In this document: piece by piece, positions 13,786-25,693 of the stretch
Layout: every line of letters starts with the position of its first letter
How positions within the stretch are numbered: position 1 is the first letter of the stretch
DNA from: Adineta vaga
Taxonomy: Eukaryota > Rotifera
Assembly: GCA_021613535.1 (NCBI GenBank)
Contig: CP075493.1
Span: forward strand, 8,742,001 to 8,806,000
Reading direction: 5' to 3'
DNA length: 64,000 nucleotides
Program-made: the position numbers and the translations under genes
Notes under the pieces: generated by a model
Told to the model about the DNA's origin: nothing
The model's input: only the letters and a program-made list of their open reading frames with translations
Database searches by the model: none

Positions 13786-14778
13786 TTTGACAAAATATAT
13801 ATGTGAGTGTGTATAGACGAACGAATATTTGAGTATTTCGGTCGATTATCAGTCGCTTTCTTTTTTCTTCGTTTGTTTATTATTTTCATATAGGCGAATC
13901 TGGAGGTTCTTTTTTTATGTATGTTTATTACGGAAAAAAAGATTTAAAAAAATAAATAAAATCGACATAAGCAAGCACGAAAGGTTTATTCTTTTGAATT
14001 CATATTGACCAAATAGAATCAATTAACTTACTCAAAGAAATATGATTGTAGAATTATGTCATCTTAAATCGATCGTATGAATGTTGACGGCAAAAAGCTC
14101 ATATGTTTTGATATTATTAAATATGCTTCTACGAGCGCAGATACTATGATAATGTATACTTAAGATTAAAACTAAAAAAAACTCTTGACAAGCTAGTATT
14201 CTAACACCTTACGGTATTAATTCATTTGTTTTTCAACATGGAAACAGATTTGATTTGATTTGATTGCTTCGTTTCTAATGAATAAACTGATCAATCAATA
14301 TAAATACTATCGATAGATTCTATAGTACTCTACGATACAACGATAGAAAATATGTATCCCGGTTATGTCTAACCGATGCAAAGAACACATGTTTTTTTCT
14401 CGATTGGTCATAGCTTCTTTACTCTTCTCTTCTCTTTTCTTCTCTTCTATAACAAGATATCAATCGAGAAAAGAAAAAGAACGAAAGAGAAAAAAGTGCA
14501 TGTTTCTCGCAGGAATCTGTTTATTCCGTATATTCTCTGATCTAAATCTATAGGTCGAAATACATATATAGGAAGCAAAAGGCAAAACTCAATGATTATC
14601 CGTTCTATATGGATGAAAAAAGTAGGCAACGAGTTGCAGTACTATCATCAATAGAGAAAAGAAAAGAAAAAAAGAAGAAGAACATGGAGAGAAAAATAGC
14701 AGCAATAGCAAACAGATATAGTAGTACATATCTAGGTGATATTCTGTCTATAACTATCTAACGCAAGCACGACCGATA
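13786..14778. other. Intergenic region, no gene seen
   Basis: UBR3 3' UTR with AATAAA strings around 13950-13960, then AT-rich sequence with CTTTT and GAAAA tracts around 14410-14680 upstream of the SET/MYND gene. No coding content was recognised. Confidence 0.6.
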
Positions 14779-16791
14779 ATGAGCGTAGTTGACGAAAATG
14801 ATAATCGAATGCTTGAAGCAACGGTTAACAATTCATCATCATCAACTGATCAATTAAAAGGATGTACATCGAAAGAAGAATCAGATTTAATAATACGTAT
14901 CCGTCGAACGATCCTTCATTTAGAAGAAGATTCGTCGAATGATCGTTCATCGCCAAAAAATGATGGAACTGTATTGTCAACTGCTACACTTGATTTCAAA
15001 ACTGAACGTGCAAAGCAAAAATATGCTGCTGGAAGTCTCGAAGAAGCATTTTATGAATGTTGGAAAATTCCACAGGAACAACGACCACTGGATATATGGA
15101 AAATAGGTGGTGAATGTTGTAAGAAATTACGTGTTTTTGCTGTTGCACAACGTTGGTTTTCTGAGGCAATTCATGTTTGTCGTTCGAATAATAGTGATTT
15201 GAATGTTAAACTTGAACAAGCACGAATTGCTCGATTCTTTAATAATTATCTTACAAAATATCCAACAATTGATATACGTGTTGATCATCGTGGCAAAGGT
15301 TTGTTTCTTTGTCAAAATATATCATTCTATTTTGTTAATATTAATATAGGTATCTATGCAAAACGTGTAGTATCTCCAGGCGAAGACATTTTCACTGACA
15401 TTCCTATTGTTCATGCACAAACTGTTGACACTCTATCAATATCACCATCTTGTGCGACATGTACAACATCTTTACTAACTCCAACAGTTTATTTTGAATC
15501 AACATGGTCACGTATGCCAGAAAAATTACAACGGCATATTGAAGAAAATTGGCCATCGATTACAGTTATTCCATGTTCATATTGTTCGTTCGAATTATAT
15601 TGTTCAGAAAAATGTCGTGAACAAGCTTGGGATAGTTATCATCGAATTCTATGTCCATCTGTTAATCCTGAAACAATAGAACTCTATCAATTTTGTGCCA
15701 ATCGACAAATTATTGTACGAGAAATGTGGAATTCAATATTTTCACCATTGATCTTAGCAAAATTAATTGCAATTATAATTCTCAATATTGTTAGTTCTGT
15801 ACAAAGTAAGCTTTTTTGCTATCAGATCCAATACATGTTAAAAACCGAAGCTTCTTCATTTGTTTTCCATTAAGATGAAACAATAAAAATTGGTATTGAT
15901 TTAAATCATTCACATGTTAATGATCAAAGTGATGAAGGTCCATTGGAACATGCCAAAGAAGTTTTTTCTGAATTTATTTCATCAGGTGATCCAACTTATA
16001 TTCGTACAATTCCACGTATGCTCAAAATCATGCAAAATATCTTCAATCATTCATCCATGCCATTACGCTATGAATTTGATGAGCAAGAATTTATCCATCG
16101 ATTTTATCAAATAGCATGCAATGCTCAAAGTTTTTCATCTCCAACATATGCAACAACAATTTATACGAAATTTTTAGGAAACATAAGACAGCGTGGAAAA
16201 GGTGCACTATATCAAGTATTACAACCTTTTCTCAAAGGTGAACCTGTTGATCAAGTCTTTGGTGGCCTATTTCCACTTCAATCTTCATTAAATCATTCAT
16301 GTGACAATTCTTGTGAAATTATGGATTGTCAAGTAACACCAAACATTGCTGGAATCAAAGTATAAATTAATCATCATACTGATTTGTATATTAAATTCAT
16401 TGTTTTCTGTCGCTAGGTTCGTTGTAAGCATCAACTTAAACCAGGTGATGAACTAACGATCAATTACGTTGATTTAGCACTTGGACGTCGTGCACGTCGT
16501 GCCATGCTTAAACGTGCTTATAATTTTTGGTGTGAATGTCAACGATGTACATTCGAGGGTGATGATGCATATTCTTGTACAGAATGTAAAACATTGTCAC
16601 CTATTATTGATAATCCAAATCCGAATTTAACTAATGATAATATACCATATCGGAAACCATTTCCAGCTTGTAGTCGTTGTCGAAATGCATGGTATTGCTC
16701 ATCTGCATGTCAAAAACAAGCATGGAAACAAGGACATAAATTAATATGTAGAGATTGGACCAAAGAAAGAAGTTCATCATCAGCAAATTAA
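14779..16791 (+). CDS. SET and MYND domain protein with two MYND zinc fingers (SMYD family)
   Basis: Putative lysine methyltransferase. Exons are 14779-15298, 15350-15805, 15875-16359 and 16417-16791, giving 611 residues. A Ser-rich, acidic N-terminus is followed by a helical, TPR-like stretch (about 75-165). The split SET domain starts at RGKGIYAKRV (about 171). A first MYND finger lies at 208-275 with ligands C208, C211, C249, C252, C258, C262, H271 and C275. The SET core (SLNHSC and ELTINYVD) is followed by post-SET CECQRC. A second complete MYND occupies 541-598 (C541, C544, C572, C575, C581, C585, H594, C598). The SET blocks look nearest to SMYD5, but a C-terminal MYND is not part of the animal SMYD proteins I know. 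The 51-bp first intron is stop-free and in frame. Confidence 0.85.
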
Positions 16792-17705
16792 AAGAACATG
16801 TTCAAATAGTTATTATTTTTTTGTTTCATTTTGTTTTTTATTAAATAAATAAATATTCAATTTTATATTGGCTCTTATTTAACGACAGATAATTCAAAGA
16901 GATATCATGTTATGTTTGAAATTTACTACTTCATAAAGTAATATATTTGTTCACCGATGAATTTGTTTCATATAGCACTTTAAAAAAAGAGTTGCTATAA
17001 AACAAATGTGCGAAATGGCAGCTCAAACAGATTGAGAGCGAAAAGAACACTAAAAAAAAGAGTCCTTCTTGATGGTCAAATATCAATCAACTTCACTATT
17101 GATATAAAATTGAACTTTTACTAGCAGCTAAAACTTGAAATCTTCTTAACGTAATCTAATAGTCACACATACATACATACAAAATAATATCAATGAGAAT
17201 TGAAATCTTTTCACTAATCATAGAAAATATGCATCGACTTTGAAACTGACTATGAATCAACTTCGAGCAAGTTGAATCTTTCGTGGCATTTAATTGCACA
17301 TACAGCAATTCTGGAATTGAAATTATACAAATTACCGATACAATAAATCTAATATGAAATTGATCTTGAAAATAGACAAACTATAACTGTCAGTAAGACT
17401 CTGAATCAAAATCGATTGCTCTCATTCATACCTATATTACAGCAAAACCGCCCCAATACTAATATAAATCACTCACATTTTCTTTATTCATACTCTGATC
17501 GATTTTATTACACAAATATATTCAATCCCTTCAACCCTGGCAGACTTCAATTATGCTTCTTTATATACTGTTTCGATTTGATAAAAAAAAGAGCTGATTT
17601 ACGTATACATACACATATTATGTAAGTGTGACTTCATTTTCCTATTATACTAGCATATTCAGAAAACAGGCAAACACGATGACATAAACTGAAGAAGGAG
17701 ATCGT
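16792..17705. other. Convergent intergenic region
   Basis: Region between the 3' ends of the SET/MYND and PPR genes. AATAAA strings near 16844-16852 can serve the SET/MYND gene. No gene or RNA was recognised. Confidence 0.6.
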
Positions 17706-20700
17706 TCAGAAATAATCGTTGCATGAGCAAACACCATCAGGTCCAAAATGATGTATTCGATTGGCATCACGGACAATGATATGACATTTACGAATCGCAG
17801 CAATCAATTTTGTTGCTTCATCTATCATATAGATAATTAGAAAATAAAAACAAAGACTCAAGAAATACTTACGACAATCTCCACAAACTCGCAAGTTTTT
17901 TGTCAATTGTATCATTTTTGTATTGGGATTTACGACAAAATTCCATGCTATTGCCAACTTTTCACTATGCCCACAAAGTACAGATTCTACAGTTTCATCT
18001 GCTTGTATCGGACGTGTGACCCAACTGGAATTGTATTTATGACCATGTTGAATGAGTTCTTTGGATATCTTTTCTACTTCAACATAGATTTCAGCAGAAC
18101 GTGGATGAGATCGATCATGTGCACGAAATTCCTAAGTAGAACAAAACTAATATCCATAGAAACACTTTTTCTTGATCATGAACTTACGAATATTTCACCA
18201 TTAGTATCGGTCCATGCCAAACCAACTCTTTTTTTTGCACCTGATTTCATTAAATCATTTTTGATCGTTGATGCCTTCTCTAAGTCACCTGTTCCACAAT
18301 AAATATTTGATAACAGTACTGCAGCTGACACCAGTGAATCAGATGATTGAGGAAAGATTGTTTTCATTCGATGATAAATCTTTTCACCTAGATGTTTGTT
18401 TCTCCTGTTCCTTGCACCGGACAATAATGCCACTAAACACAAGATAAGACAAGAAAGAAAATCATTTTTGTCTGAATATTTGTTTGTAATTAAAGAGAAG
18501 TTATTTTATTGCTGAGAGGATTTGTTTATCAGTTGCAACCAACAGAGAAAGTTTATTCATCTATATGAGCACTGACTATTACTCAAAATAGTATTTGTTT
18601 CTGAATGAATATCATAAATAACTGTTTTATTCTATCAAAACTACTGAATAATGCATAGAAAAAGAGTAGCAACTCTCGATTGAAAACTCATCATTCGTAA
18701 TTAATCTTCAAATCAAACTCCAATATATACTTCTTTCGCAATAATATTTTCTTTTGAAGTTGAAGACGAATCGAACAAATCTGTACTTACTATACATTTG
18801 CAATAAAGGTGGATGAGTTTGTTCATACTCATTGATCAATGCTTCAGCTTCTTCGAAAAGAAATGCTCGGCTAAGAACATCAACCTGCGAAAGAGGACAT
18901 CAGTTGAGTATTAAGCCATACAAAAAAAAACAAATGTCGTTCATTACCATGACAGTATAGATACGTTCTGTTTTGTTCTGAATATTTTTGAAGATGGATC
19001 GAGCTTTGTCAACAAGTCCTGAATGTGAACAAGCATTAAGAACAGAAACATTCGTTGGTTCATCAATATATTCGGATGGAACACGATGAAAAAGTTCAAC
19101 TGCTTTTAAACCCATTCCATTCAATCCATAAGCATTAACTACAAAAATAAAAGACAAAACATTTCGACAAAATTTCTGCTAAAGTCTTACTCATTGCTCC
19201 ATAGCCGACATGATCTAGTGATGAATGCTGCTGAAAGACTTCTTCTGCTTTTTCAACAGATCCAGCTTTGCCCTAAATTTTTAAATATATCACTTGTCAA
19301 ACATTTGAAAATAATATTTTTGAGATCATACCCACATATCGATCAATGCTGCAACAAATTTATGAGTGGACAAAAACTCGACTGGAATTGCTTTAACGAT
19401 CGATTGACATTGCGAGAACATTCCAATTTTAGCTGCAGCATTAATTGCAAGTAGATGAAGAATGTCATCCAATTGGTTCGCATTATTTTCTAAATCAGCA
19501 TATCCAATACAATGTTGTCATGAAGAGATTCTCTTTCAAAAAAGAACCCACTTTTTATTTCATTATATAGACTGATTGCTTCAGGTGCCATTTCATTAAC
19601 AATGTAGCCTGAAATATATCATATAAATGAAACTATAGGTATTCGATCATAAACGATTTCTGACCTTTCATAAGTGCTCCAAACATAGCTACATGTTTCG
19701 TTTTTGATTTTTCAAACACAAATTTTGCCTCTTTTACATCACCACACCTCATCAATGCATCGATTCCAGAAGAGAGAACGTAGACATTCGATAGAAATTT
19801 TAATGGAAGTCTCTTCCAAACATATTTCACTAAGTTCAGCGATTCCGTCGTTTCCAACTGAGCACAAGCATTCAAGAGAATGGTGATAGTAACAACATCA
19901 GGAGCTTTAATTAGCTTAAAAATATCAATTGCTTGTTGAGGCATTCCATTTTTGACATAACCTGAAGATACACAATAACATTTCACTTCAGTCACAATCA
20001 AAATGCATACAGACCACTCATAAGTGCATTAAACATATGCATCGCTTTTGATTCGGATGAATCAAATACTGATCGTGCATTTTCAACATCACCACATTTC
20101 ATAAATGCATCGATTCCAGAAGATAGAACATAGACATTCGACAAGAATTCTGGAGGAAGTCTCCGCCAAACATCTTTCACTAAGTCCAGTACTTCTTTCG
20201 TCTCCAACTGAGCACAAGCATTCAAGAGAATGGTGATAGTAATAACATTAGGAGTTTTAATCAGCGTGAAAATATCGATTGCTTGTTGAGGCATTCCATT
20301 TTTGACATAACCTAAAGATACACAATAACATTTCACTTCAGTCACAATCAAAATGCATACAGACCACTCATAAGTGCGTTAAACATATGCAATGCCTTCG
20401 ATTTGGATGAATCAAATACTGATCGTGCATTTTCAACATCACCACACTTCATTAATGCATCGATCAACGATGCTACAAGATTAGTATTTGTATAAAACTT
20501 CGATGGAATACTTTTCCAAACATTTTTAACTCGATCTAGTGCATCTTTGTTACCCAATTGTGCACAAGCATTGAATAGGAGAAGAATAGCAACATCATCA
20601 GGACTGTTTATCTGATCAAATATATGAATTGCTTTTTCAGGCATTGCATGTTTAACATAACCTAAACAGAGGTAAGAACATTTTTTTCACATATTGCAAA

Positions 20701-21165
20701 ACGTTTTACCTTTCATCATCGCTCCATAGTGAAATAATGCTTTATTAGCTATTTCAGTGAAAACAGATTCAGCACGTTTTACATCATTGCATTGCACTAT
20801 TTCATTCAAAAATTAATGACATTTTTTTGTTCGGTTTACTCACTGTAAAACTGAATCAAAGCTGTTAATACAGGAGGATGAATGTTTGGTTGAGAAGAAA
20901 TGAAACGATGTATACTTGAACCACGCTGTAAATCACCGAGTTGCCCACACGCTTTCAACGCTTGACAAATAATGAAACTTGAAAGTTGTTTCATATTCTG
21001 ATCTTTTAATCGTTCAAACAAATCAAGTGATTGTTTAAACTGTTTTTTCTCATTCAATAATTTCATCTGATGTCCGAAATCGATCTTTGATTGAATGAAT
21101 GTTGACGACTTTGTAATAAATAACACATTTTTGTAAATTTTACTTAACAGTAGTTTAGACCACAT
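17706..21165 (-). CDS. Pentatricopeptide repeat protein with DYW-type cytidine deaminase domain
   Basis: Candidate organellar RNA-editing factor of plant type. Exons are 21165-20844, 20796-20710, 20661-20365, 20311-20015, 19961-19665, 19608-19552, 19489-19332, 19272-19191, 19138-18948, 18884-18791, 18432-18188, 18131-17873 and 17821-17706, giving 833 residues. The Lys/Ser-rich N-terminus resembles a mitochondrial presequence. PPR motifs (GYVKNGMPQQAIDIF, NACAQL, LIDALMKCGDVENARSVF) fill residues 50-600. The E-type region follows, then a PG-box-like FRAHDRSHPRSAEIY. The deaminase has HSE (H764, E766) and C792-x2-C795 followed by His, and the protein ends D-Y-F instead of D-Y-W. All catalytic and zinc residues are kept, so it is probably active. 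Three 297-bp exons are tandem copies. Intron 18790-18433 is unusually long. Confidence 0.93.
19962..20661 (-). repeat. Tandem exon-plus-intron repeat within the PPR gene, 350-bp period
   Basis: Exons begin at 20661, 20311 and 19961, exactly 350 bp apart, each 297 bp long. The two 53-bp introns 20364-20312 and 20014-19962 are almost identical, with the same ends and the same CATTTTGATTGTGACTGAAG core. The intron before the first copy (20709-20662) is unrelated. The repeated unit was therefore a PPR exon plus its following intron, about three PPR motifs. The third copy (19961-19665) follows this interval. Confidence 0.9.
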
Positions 21166-22591
21166 TGGAAAATAATGTTTACGTCTTTAGTTGACAGTGA
21201 GAGTATTACATATAGAAATAGCGTTCATCACACCATACATATATTTCGCTGTTCGAATTCGAAAATGACAACCGACTGAATGAAGTTAAGTTTCCATCGC
21301 TTTTTCATCATTGGTCATTTCTCTTTTCGAATAGACTAGAAGACGATGTGTTCCTCCTCACAGCAAATAGTTGTCAGGTCGACAATTGTCACTATCTGTT
21401 GAGATAGTTTAATCTTCATTCGATTATTCTATGCAATCCATTTGTCAAAGACATAATAATTTTTCTTAGCACATATTATGAAGTCTATATTCTAATAGGA
21501 AAACATTGATGAAGAATCGAATTATTCATCTATCGTACACATTTACCAAATCATAGTTTTCTTCAAAAATATTCCGCCGAGAAATCCTTTCTAAATACAC
21601 ACCACTAACGAAACTAAGCTTAACTAGCCTACAGAGAGATCAAACCATATACTAATACCTATACCTACGCATCAATGACTGAAAAAGCCTATAGCAAATT
21701 GTAGGTATGATTCTGGAAAGGACACAGATCATTACGAATGGTCTTTATAAATAGTATAGAATATGTTGGAAACTGAACATATATCAATATCAATCGAATC
21801 ATTATCAATGCTAGTTTCATGAGTTAATTCATATATTTCATTAAAAAAAACTTTCTCTCGAGAATGAATAGGCATTCGAAACAACTATGTATATCAGACA
21901 TAATGTGCTGAGATAAAGCCAAAATGATTATTATTACTATTATTTTTATCGTCATTACAATTAGTAACAGAGTCGATACGTTCATCAGTGTGATTGGATA
22001 TTTTCACACTACTAAGAACATTTCGCAACTGAATAATTGTATTTGAAGAACGATTCTCATCTTTACGAATATGGTGATTAATTGAAATGCGAAGAACATG
22101 TTGTACCATACGAATAATCATCTGTTTGTTTTTGTCTATTTTAGAAAAGTAATTGACTGTCTTTTTAATATTGAAATATCTCTAATATGAAGTGTAAGTT
22201 ATAAAGAAATATATAGTTGACCTGAAAGGCACAATCCAATGAACATCTCTTTTATTTATAGTTCGTTTTTCTAACATATTTTTGTTTCTATATCATAATT
22301 GTTAGAAATAACTCATTTCTTGTTTTATCAAGTCAACATGGTGATTTGAGAAGAGCACTGAAATCAACATAGACGGCTACAAATAATGAAGAAAAATATG
22401 TCAGAACTCGTAAGATGTCCTTATGTTTGAGTCGATGAAAAGTGAAATGAATACATTAAACTAAATGAATATTACTTTTGTATATTTATTCCGAACATAA
22501 GCAAAAAAAGCAGAACATGCAAGTTTATTTGAGCTCGGAAAAAAAAAGTTTTTGTTTTGTATTATATTTTGACCAATTGTAGTCTGATCAT
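21166..22591. other. Intergenic region, no supported gene
   Basis: AT-rich spacer of 1.4 kb holding the PPR gene's upstream sequence and the CBS 3' UTR. One minus-strand open frame at 21894-22121 (75 codons, Asn-rich) has no recognisable homology and no clear flanking exons; I do not call it. Confidence 0.55.
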
Positions 22592-24893
22592 CTAATGCAA
22601 AGCTTCAGATTCTTTTGCAACAACTGATGGTTTCACTTTTTCTTGTGAATGAAATCCATTCTGTTTGATGGCATTTCCATTCATAAGTTCACTTGATTTA
22701 TTGTGTTTAACAATAAAATCAAGTAAATCAATACTTGTTATAATACCAAAGATATGTGTTTTATTTTGTCGCGTGGCAGCATCCTGATCTGCTAAAGGAA
22801 TAACCTGTTTTGTTTTCTCGAATATTAAAAAACGAAATAGTCTTACAATGATCATGAGCAAATTTAATAATCACATAGTTATGTGCCTCTAAAATACGAC
22901 TTAATTTAGCCAAACTATCGTCAAGTTGAACCTAAATGAATTTATCAGATAGAAACTGAGGAAAAGAGTTGAAAATATCTACCGTTCGAAATTTATCTGT
23001 TATAGTTTTTGATACTGGATCTTGTGCACAAATCGTAGCACGTGACATTTTTGCCATAATTTCACACATTGTTGTCATACCAGTAAAAGTTCTATCATGA
23101 GAAAAAAGAATCATTTAGTTTTCTTTGCAAAAGAAAGAGAAACGCCTTCAATTCTTACCCATCTTCGGAAATAACAGGTACTTGATCAAAACCTCTTTCG
23201 TGCATGATATCTAAAACTGCTTGAATAGTTGTATTGCTTGAAACTGTCACAGGTTCACGAATTTTCAAACTTGAAACTGGTTTTCCATGCCACCATTCAC
23301 TACTTGGTTCATCTTTAATATCAAGAAAAGCACGTTCATACATCCAATCATCACTCAAAAACTTTGTCCTAAATTAAATCAAGAAATCGATATTAATAAT
23401 CTTAAACAGCATTGAAATCGATGATTAAAAAGCCTTACATATAATTTCGAACTGAATCTGGTAGAATGACAACACATGTTTGATTTTCGGTTAAATTGAA
23501 ATCTTTACATGCTTGAATAGCACATGACATAGCCGAACCTGATGAAGCACCACAAAGCATGCCTTCATCTTTAATTAATCTTCGAGAACATTTAAGAGAT
23601 GTAAGATCCGAACTTTTGTACCAACGATTAACCAATGAACGATCAAGAACAGTTGGAATAAAATCATATCTTAAAAGTCAAAGCATTTCGAAATTGACAA
23701 CTTTTACGTCGTTTTCAATATCACTTACCCAATACCTTCAACCTAGTATAGGAAAAAAAGAGAACTTTCCATAAACATATAATTAAAACGGTTATAATTA
23801 CTTCATAGAAAGTAACGTCACTTTTATTCAGTGGTTCTGGTTGAGCTAAAATCGAACCTTCAGGATCAACACCAACAATGATACAATCAGGACATTTTTC
23901 TTTTAATTTTCTTGAAAGACCAGTTAATGTTCCTCCTAAAATAAACTCAATTTAGTCATGAAAATCTCTCATTTATTCACAATTTTTTACCTGTTCCAGC
24001 TCCAGCAACAACCATATCGACTTTTCCTTAAAAGATCAAACTTTTAGGTCAGATATCTTCGTACATATCTAAAACTTACCATTGCATGCTTCAAGAATTT
24101 CCTCTGCTGTTGTATCATAATGAGCAATTGGATTGTAAGGATTTCGATATTGATCCAAAATATGTGAATTAGGAATTTCCATTTTCAATCGATGAGCAAC
24201 ACCAATATGTGATTCGGGTGCATCAAATGCAGCACTGGTTGGTGTACGAATAATTTCGGCACCTAATGCATGAAGTACATCAACCTAAAATTATCAAAAG
24301 CTTTTTTCTTTAAATTTATGTTTCAATACAAAACAAAAATGATTTTCTACTTTTTCTTTGCTCATCTTTTCTGGCATAACGATAATACATCGGTAATTTT
24401 TTACAGCACATGCTAAAGCTAATCCAATGCCTGTATTTCCTGAAGTTGGTTCGATGACAGTATCACCTGCTTTTAAGATACCATCTCGTTCAGCTTCTTC
24501 TACCATACGCAATCCGATACGATCTTTTACACTACCACCAGCATTGAAATATTCACATTTCGCCACTATTAAATGTATGATTAGAACAAAATTAAAAAGA
24601 CGAATTTGCTAACTTACAGAGATTACATTTAACACCGGAATCACGTCCTACACGATTTACACGTACAAGTGGTGTATCACCAATCAATTCCAAAACATTA
24701 TTATAGATCTTCTGACGAAGTGATTTTTGTCTATAGAGAACAATTCCATTCAATAAATCAATCCGTTAACAACAGATTAAATAAAAAGAACTGACCTAGA
24801 ACCAAGATGATGTGGACATTTACTTTTATCTCCATTTACTGTAAATGTACATCGACTTGCTGCATCGGGTCGATTAGCCAAAAAACTTTCCAT
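22592..24893 (-). CDS. CBS: Cystathionine beta-synthase
   Basis: PLP enzyme that condenses homocysteine with serine to cystathionine and can make H2S, in the cytosolic transsulfuration pathway. Exons are 24893-24796, 24730-24618, 24565-24351, 24284-24080, 24026-23991, 23935-23802, 23742-23729, 23669-23439, 23368-23159, 23091-22983, 22931-22847 and 22791-22592, giving 549 residues (human 551). The PLP lysine lies in [10 protein letters not shown], with SGNTGIGLA and GAGTGG as phosphate loops and [15 protein letters not shown] near the active site. The N-terminal SRC and CPHH match the human heme ligands Cys52 and His65. Two C-terminal CBS motifs (Bateman module) follow. Exon 7 is only 14 bp. 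Confidence 0.96.
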
Positions 24894-25693
24894 TTGCTTT
24901 CAGTTTGATATGAGAAAAATAATCGATATAATAGGCACACCTCTATGTTAACGTACTACGACCTTTCGTGTTTGCCTTGTGATTCGTTCGGATTGTATTA
25001 TATATAAAAAAGTATACCGTATTTTTTCTTGATATATATACGTATATATCCAACTAGACACGTGTGTTTAGAAGAGAGAGAAATATATATATATTCCTAA
25101 CCATAACAAATCGCTATCTCTTTTCACATTTTACATTCTAAGCATTACTTGACGTCAGTTATTTCTATTGAAAATTACGTTTCTAAGCCTAGTGCGATTA
25201 TTATTGTACTTTGCTTTATCATGTGATTTAAGTTTATTTTTCATGCTGTTGTTGTCTTCATTATTTCATTCTATAGTATAAGTCAAACAGTTTTGCAGAT
25301 CACCATAGATAAGAGAGAAAGAAAGAGGGAGAGAGCGAGAAAAAAACAGCACACAAACTACAAGACAACAACCAACTGATAAGAAAGAAAAATACATAAG
25401 TTTAATTTTCTCTTCAAAAAAATGTGTGCATATGAATGACAAAAAAATTACGTTTAATGTGTAAGATTGATACGAGCAGCAGAGATAGGTTCGTAAGGAC
25501 ACAGAAAAGAAAAGAGAAAAAAAGAAAACGACATAAATACATTGGATTTGTACAACATCGACAACGCGCATACACAATAGAGTAAAGACCGGGCTTGTTT
25601 ACACAATCATTTTCTCATCTACATTCTAATGTAATGACCAAATAGCACCGTATCGAATAACAGTAAATGACGTCAAAAGAAAACAGATTAAGC
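24894..25693. other. Intergenic region between CBS and USP25/28
   Basis: CBS upstream sequence, with a TATA/ATAT-rich segment near 25000-25100 and a GA-rich tract near 25310-25345, followed by the USP 3' UTR. No gene recognised. Minus-strand open frames here are low-complexity. Confidence 0.6.

Noticed and set aside
21894-22121. Minus-strand 75-codon open frame between the PPR and CBS genes
   Set aside because: Asn-rich, no homology recognised, no supporting splice sites; length is within chance expectation for AT-rich intergenic DNA.
25266-25577. Minus-strand 103-codon open frame downstream of the USP gene
   Set aside because: Phe/Ser/Cys-rich translation of purine-rich plus-strand repeats in the 3' flank; no homology.
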